Shown here: positions 60,021 to 64,000 of the stretch, piece after piece
Layout of the letters: each line of letters opens with the position of its first letter
How positions within the stretch are numbered: the stretch's first letter is position 1
Source: Nitrosovibrio sp. Nv6
Lineage (GTDB): Bacteria > Pseudomonadota > Gammaproteobacteria > Burkholderiales > Nitrosomonadaceae
DNA length: 64,000 nt
Direction: 5' to 3'
Assembly: GCF_900110495.1 (NCBI RefSeq)
Contig: NZ_FODX01000007.1
Coordinates: 1-64,000 of the forward strand
Notes under the pieces: generated by a model
Told to the model about the DNA's origin: nothing
Seen by the model: only the letters and a program-made list of their open reading frames with translations
Database searches by the model: none
Made by a program: the position numbers and the translations under genes

Positions 60021-60701
60021 CTATTGTTTGGTATTGCGGCGGCTATCGAGATTCACCGTCACGCTGTTCATCATGTTGACAATCGCGGCATCGATCGCTT
60101 TTCCTTCCAGTGTGGAGTCAAAACCGGTAGCCCCGCCAAACCCGAATGTGCTGCTGGACGACAGATCAGCCTCGCCTGAGCCTTCCTGTGTGTAAAACAC
60201 CTGGCCCGTCTTGGGATCAACCAGTCTTAATACGACGCGGGCACGCGCACGTTGCGTTTTGCTCTTGCCAACCAGCCATGTATTTCCTGTTGTGTCCCGC
60301 CCCAGTTCGGCAACGGAACCCATAATTAACGCATCCACGCCTATCATGTTCTGTTTGAACTGCTCCTGGCTCAGCCCCATGAGTTCAGCCTCGGCTGCAA
60401 GTTTTCCGACGTCCTGCCGCTCGACAACATTGAAACGCTGGGTTGCCATGAGATGGCGTGCCAACAAGTCAGAGGCCTGTTTGCCAATACGGTCTCCGGA
60501 TGCGTCCGTGAACAAGCCGCTTCCATAAATGGATTCATTCGTGAAGCGGGCGATCCCTACTGTCAATCGTTGGTTTGCGGGTAACGGATTCACTGTGACG
60601 CGCGGCCCGGCATCCTTGACCCCTTCCTGAACGGTGCGACTGGGGCTCGCGCAAGCAGCCAATGTCAATGACGCGAGGAAGATCATTATTTTTTTATTCA
60701 T
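60021..60701 (-). CDS. CsgG-family outer-membrane lipoprotein
   Basis: This 226-residue CsgG/HfaB-type protein has a lipoprotein signal (KIMIFLASLTLAACAS, Cys17), the CsgG fold start RLTVGIARFTNESIYGSGLF, and the conserved SDLLARHLMATQRFNVVERQ. CsgG forms secretion channels for curli; here it stands with DUF4810 and DUF799 and not with curli genes, so it serves another export or envelope function. ATG 60701 gives the signal peptide; the frame continues 40 codons upstream. Confidence 0.88.
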   Translation of the reverse strand: MNKKIMIFLASLTLAACASPSRTVQEGVKDAGPRVTVNPLPANQRLTVGIARFTNESIYGSGLFTDASGDRIGKQASDLLARHLMATQRFNVVERQDVGKLAAEAELMGLSQEQFKQNMIGVDALIMGSVAELGRDTTGNTWLVGKSKTQRARARVVLRLVDPKTGQVFYTQEGSGEADLSSSSTFGFGGATGFDSTLEGKAIDAAIVNMMNSVTVNLDSRRNTKQ

Positions 60702-61105
60702 AGCGGGACCATAGGTTGTTTGAAAGTGGATTGCGCGGGGGCAATGTGAGTAGCGGTGCTTCTGTAATAAATGGGATTCTGAGAAGGAGACTGTACGACT
60801 ATCCCGATAGCAGGCATTCAAAGAACAGGGCTGGAAAAGCGCTCAATCAGCGCCTTCTACGAGATAGTTTCAAAATAGGGGATTTATCCTGCCAGCCGAT
60901 GCCCCTGCTATCAGTTCATTCCAAAAAAAGCTCTTCCTCATCCATTCAACCATTATCTTACGGATTTTGGTATTAATCACCATTGGACTTAGGTACACCT
61001 GTCAGTCCGTAGGGGTATTCCTGCATTTGTGAGAATGGCATACAATTGGACTTGTCAGGGGCCGCATTGGTTTGGGGCTGGCGCGAATTGAACGCGCCTG
61101 AGTTC
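60702..61105. other. gene-poor stretch upstream of the CsgG operon
   Basis: No gene is supported. It should hold the operon's promoter. I see no clear sigma70 match or repeat. Confidence 0.35.
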
Positions 61106-61327
61106 TCAAGTCAATCGCGGCCTTTGCGTTTCTTGGAACCACCGTAGAACTCCGCGCGTTAGGGAAATGGCCGTTTCATGCTGCGCGACAACGTGCGCCA
61201 GAATGTTTGTGACTTCCCGGTTGGAGCCCTCGCCCGATTGCTCTCACGATCCCCGGATACTGAAGTCCTGACCGATGGGGTGGGCAATATTTCCGCTCGC
61301 TTCGTCCCGATGTAGGGGCACATAATG
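61106..61327 (-). pseudogene. broken fragment of a phage-type polyvalent protein (copy A)
   Basis: On the reverse strand, YVPLHRDEASGNIAHPIGQ and DFSIRG closely match the protein at 63286-64000 (YVPLHRDEVSGNSAHPVGQ and GFNIRG). A frame change follows, then NREVTNILAHVVAQHETAIS, which resembles the next part of large phage or mobile-element polyvalent proteins. The fragment has no start and ends in a stop at 61106, so it is a relic. Its first 77 bases form a direct repeat with 63335-63411. Confidence 0.75.
61251..61327. repeat. direct repeat, left copy (with 63335-63411)
   Basis: 77 bases match 63335-63411 with 9 differences and no gaps, same orientation. Both copies are coding remnants of the same polyvalent protein. 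The alpha/beta hydrolase gene lies between. Confidence 0.85.
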
Positions 61328-61453
61328 TGTATTAGTTTGGAAATCGGACAGGCAATGTCAGATTCGAACTGCCGCTAAATGTCGGTTTGCGACCTTCGCG
61401 ATAGACAGAAAAGTACCAATTGCGGTAAATTGCTCATACCGGTCAGATCGGAT

Positions 61454-63064
61454 TTATATCGAGACGAGAGTATTGCCGATCCGGTAGTAAATGCTGTTAT
61501 CCTTCGTCGATGTCACGGGACCCGAAGGTGGAATGTCGGACGAATCAGTGGGCGAAGGTCCGCCAGCGTCCGGTGAGAAAACTTTCAATTCAAGTTTTCC
61601 TCTGAATCCCTTCCCTGATTGCAGATCGATATGGAATAGGTTTTCATTAGAATTAACGCATTCACTGAGGGAGCCCTTTTTTTCGCTCCAGTCCATATCA
61701 TCAGTCGTATAGCGCAGGGACCAACCGGCTTCTTCTTTTCCCACTGTAACCGTGATGGTGTTGCGGTATAAGTATTCTACATCACTATGCTTATTCCAAA
61801 ATCCGTTACCAATCACGTAGTCAGTCGCTGATACAACGATATCCACACTGAAAACTAAAGGGAAGTCCTGCTTGGTTTTATTTTCCGTGTCTAGAAAAAC
61901 GGAGAATAGCTTTGGCGGATTGGCATCTGGATCCAATGTCTCATCACGAGTTCGTAATATGGCACTGCACATATCACGGTGGCGCTCAGACAGCTTAAGC
62001 GAAAATGTCCCGCGAGTCGCCACGGTGGATTCGATGTAATAAGAAACATACACTATTTGATTGTCTCGTTCCGCCTTTTTCTTCACCGATGGTGGAAGAG
62101 GTAATTCATCCACCTTCAACACACCATCCACCCGAACATTCCCAAATAGGAAACGTATTAGATTCTGATAGCCTTCTTCCGAATTGACAATACCATAGGG
62201 GCCGCTGTGGCTCCTATTCACAAACGCACGCGGCGCGCCCTGTACGGTAGCATTTTTTATCAATACCAGCCCGTCGCTCATCTCGCCAGCAAACCGACGC
62301 GACCATCCCCAAGCCACGTCATAATCCTTGTAGTTCGTGCCCACTAGACAGAAAAATCGCTCGGGTGTAAATTTCCCATCAAGGGTATCAACGCGCTCGG
62401 CGTTGTTTGGCAAGTCAAGATATTTTGCCATTGTCTTGCGATTAAAATTCCCAAGTGGCACGTTTAAACCAGATTGCCAGCCAAGTGAACTAGCAAAACT
62501 ACTAGATTCAATCCCATTATGGGGTGTGCCATACGTGAACACCTTCCTCACCAACTTACGATCGCTCTCCGTGCTTATGGATTTATTCTGCAGAAAGCAG
62601 CGACAGATCAAGCCGCCCATAGAGTGTGCCACTAGATAAACCTGGAACTGCTCCCACAAGTTTTCATCACTACCGCAAACCTGATCACGTATTTTGTGTA
62701 TTAGATCCTTGAGCCCCCTAGCTGTCTCAATCATGGAAAATGTATTTCCGCTTCCAAAATCTTTCTCTATCGCTTCATAATAGCGATAGATGATGATGCT
62801 CTTGGCAGGTATGCGTTCCGAAGTTTCGCTACCGGCCAAATAAATATCACGGTATTTATAGTCTTTCATCAGGCGAATGAGAGGTGACTCAAAAATATGC
62901 CGATAGCTCCTTTTTTTGGTTGGGTCGCTCGGGTCTGGCCGTGACTTGGTTGCTCCATCATTAAAACCCATGTAGGGGGTGGAGACGGTTTCAGTAATTT
63001 CCCTGTCTGTCATCGCGTAACCACGTACGTAGATTATGGGAAAGTATGGTGGCTTAATGGGCAT
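61454..63064 (-). CDS. alpha/beta hydrolase, lipase-like
   Basis: This 536-residue protein begins with the lipase/PGAP1-like pattern FPIIYVRGYAM. The nucleophile elbow VAHSMGG (Ser148) lies in QVYLVAHSMGGLICRCF, and YGTPHNG follows. A beta-rich C-terminal half of about 200 residues (from around 325) has no family match I recognise. There is no signal peptide. It is AT-richer than its neighbours and stands alone between two copies of a mobile-element fragment, so it is likely cargo. Activity on lipids is inferred from the fold only. Confidence 0.82.
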   Translation of the reverse strand: MPIKPPYFPIIYVRGYAMTDREITETVSTPYMGFNDGATKSRPDPSDPTKKRSYRHIFESPLIRLMKDYKYRDIYLAGSETSERIPAKSIIIYRYYEAIEKDFGSGNTFSMIETARGLKDLIHKIRDQVCGSDENLWEQFQVYLVAHSMGGLICRCFLQNKSISTESDRKLVRKVFTYGTPHNGIESSSFASSLGWQSGLNVPLGNFNRKTMAKYLDLPNNAERVDTLDGKFTPERFFCLVGTNYKDYDVAWGWSRRFAGEMSDGLVLIKNATVQGAPRAFVNRSHSGPYGIVNSEEGYQNLIRFLFGNVRVDGVLKVDELPLPPSVKKKAERDNQIVYVSYYIESTVATRGTFSLKLSERHRDMCSAILRTRDETLDPDANPPKLFSVFLDTENKTKQDFPLVFSVDIVVSATDYVIGNGFWNKHSDVEYLYRNTITVTVGKEEAGWSLRYTTDDMDWSEKKGSLSECVNSNENLFHIDLQSGKGFRGKLELKVFSPDAGGPSPTDSSDIPPSGPVTSTKDNSIYYRIGNTLVSI

Positions 63065-63285
63065 GAGATTATATTTTTCCGCGATTTATAAAATAACTTA
63101 TTTATGTATAGCAATTAATAATACTAATGAAACCTTTAAGCCTTAAATTTCGTTATAAACAGGGGAGTTTGTTTCATTGCTACCATTGCTTCTCGATAAG
63201 CAGCATAGGTCAAGGCTAGGCGGGGCTTGGCAGACGCTTCATTAAGTGGCTCAATACTCAATACCGCCGGCTGCTACCTTAAGCC

Positions 63286-64000
63286 TTACATACGTAGCCT
63301 TTTCTCTCGCGTCGGCCTGCCGTACGAGACGCGGCCCCGGATATTGAAGCCCTGACCGACAGGATGGGCGCTATTTCCGCTCACTTCGTCCCGATGCAGG
63401 GGCACATAATGCTCGTATTTCTCGTTCCAGGCCGCAATCGTCTCAGGGGTCTCTAATCCGGCCTCTGTGATGATTTTCCTCGTTTTGGTGGTTATCCCAT
63501 CGACCAGTGCCGATACGCGCTCCAGCGCCTTGTCGCGGCCCCTTTTTTTTGCATCGCTGATGATCTTCGCGGATTCGGCGTTACTCATGCCCGAAAGTGC
63601 CGTATTGTCGCCCTCGAACGGCTTCACACCCGACAATGCGCGCAGTTTTTCCACCGTGCGAACGTAATCCTTCACGGTTGGGGTCTGGCGCAGCTTGGCT
63701 ATTTCCTGTTTCAACACGCGCCCGAGCGATTCGTCGGCAATGCCTCGATGTCGGCCTCGGCATCGCGCAGCTCGCGCCGCGTTCGGACGTACGCCTGCAC
63801 GTCGGCGTCCTTCGCCAGCTTGTCGCGCTGCGCGGTCAGCACATAGGTTTTGCCCTTCAACTGCTGCTCGGTCGGATTGATTTCGCGCATGGCCGCGTTG
63901 CGCGATGGGGTATGACGTGCATGCAGGTAGCCCTCGATCTCTTCATATTCCAGCTTCTCATCATGGATGGCCTTGATGAGCGGGTCGCGCATGTCCTGCT
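63286..64000 (-). pseudogene. broken phage-type polyvalent protein (copy B), cut by window edge
   Basis: Two reverse-strand reading frames form one damaged gene. The upstream part (to 63711) has DEKLEYEEIEGYLHARHTPS and RRELRDAEADIEA. A one-base shift near 63745 changes frame, and the sequence continues as IADESLGRVLKQEIAKLRQT and YVPLHRDEVSGNSAHPVGQ. It ends with a non-homologous tail at 63286, so the C-terminal part is also missing. The beginning lies beyond 64000. Large polyvalent proteins of this kind are typical of phages and conjugative elements. Confidence 0.78.
63335..63411. repeat. direct repeat, right copy (with 61251-61327)
   Basis: The second copy of the 77-base direct repeat lies near the 3' end of the damaged polyvalent gene. 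Confidence 0.85.

Overview
The window is from the chromosomal origin region of an ammonia-oxidising betaproteobacterium, most likely of the Nitrosospira/Nitrosomonas group. The main evidence is the first 41 codons of ammonia monooxygenase subunit C (amoC) at the left edge. The origin neighbourhood around it is of proteobacterial type: parB-parA-rsmG-mnmG-mnmE-yidC-yidD-rnpA-rpmH on the minus strand, diverging from dnaA-dnaN-gyrB on the plus strand.

Layout. 1-663: start of amoC and a long, repeat-bearing leader with a sigma70-like promoter. 664-9075: the leftward partition, tRNA-modification, membrane-insertion and RNase P block. 9076-14508: the origin, with DnaA boxes on both sides of dnaA and perfect or near-perfect parS palindromes at 5054-5069 and 12038-12053. 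14715-35985: dense housekeeping sequence. It holds glyA, nrdR, a riboflavin cluster (ribD, ribE, a ribB fused to a decayed GTP cyclohydrolase domain, ribH) interrupted by a divergent RegB/RegA-type redox two-component pair, then nusB-thiL-pgpA, pncC, an HtrA-like TPR protein, recA-recX, alaS, trxB, an Smr protein, a DksA-like factor, a peroxiredoxin and an MFS carrier. It ends at tRNA-Arg(CCT).

36000-64000 is an accessory region starting just after that tRNA. It contains a two-gene operon (membrane protein plus a Mom-like acyltransferase) and, convergent with it, a 1277-residue protein with an N-terminal Cap4/DUF4297-type nuclease domain and a STAND-type NTPase core, which looks like an antiviral sensor-effector. 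Three different serine recombinases follow, none with a transposase. Between them lie two unrecognised proteins, a restriction-endonuclease-like protein, a secreted thermonuclease, remnants of an SRAP protein, a ComEC-like hydrolase and an RND pump, an intact and visibly AT-richer RND efflux operon, and an M32 carboxypeptidase. The right end carries a CsgG/DUF4810/DUF799 lipoprotein operon and a lipase-like alpha/beta hydrolase lying between two broken copies of the same phage-type polyvalent protein.

The left half is vertically inherited core. The right half is a layered insertion zone where recombinase-bearing segments have piled up and partly decayed. The best candidates for new biology are the STAND nuclease, the Mom-like operon beside it, and the repeated resolvase-plus-cargo arrangement.
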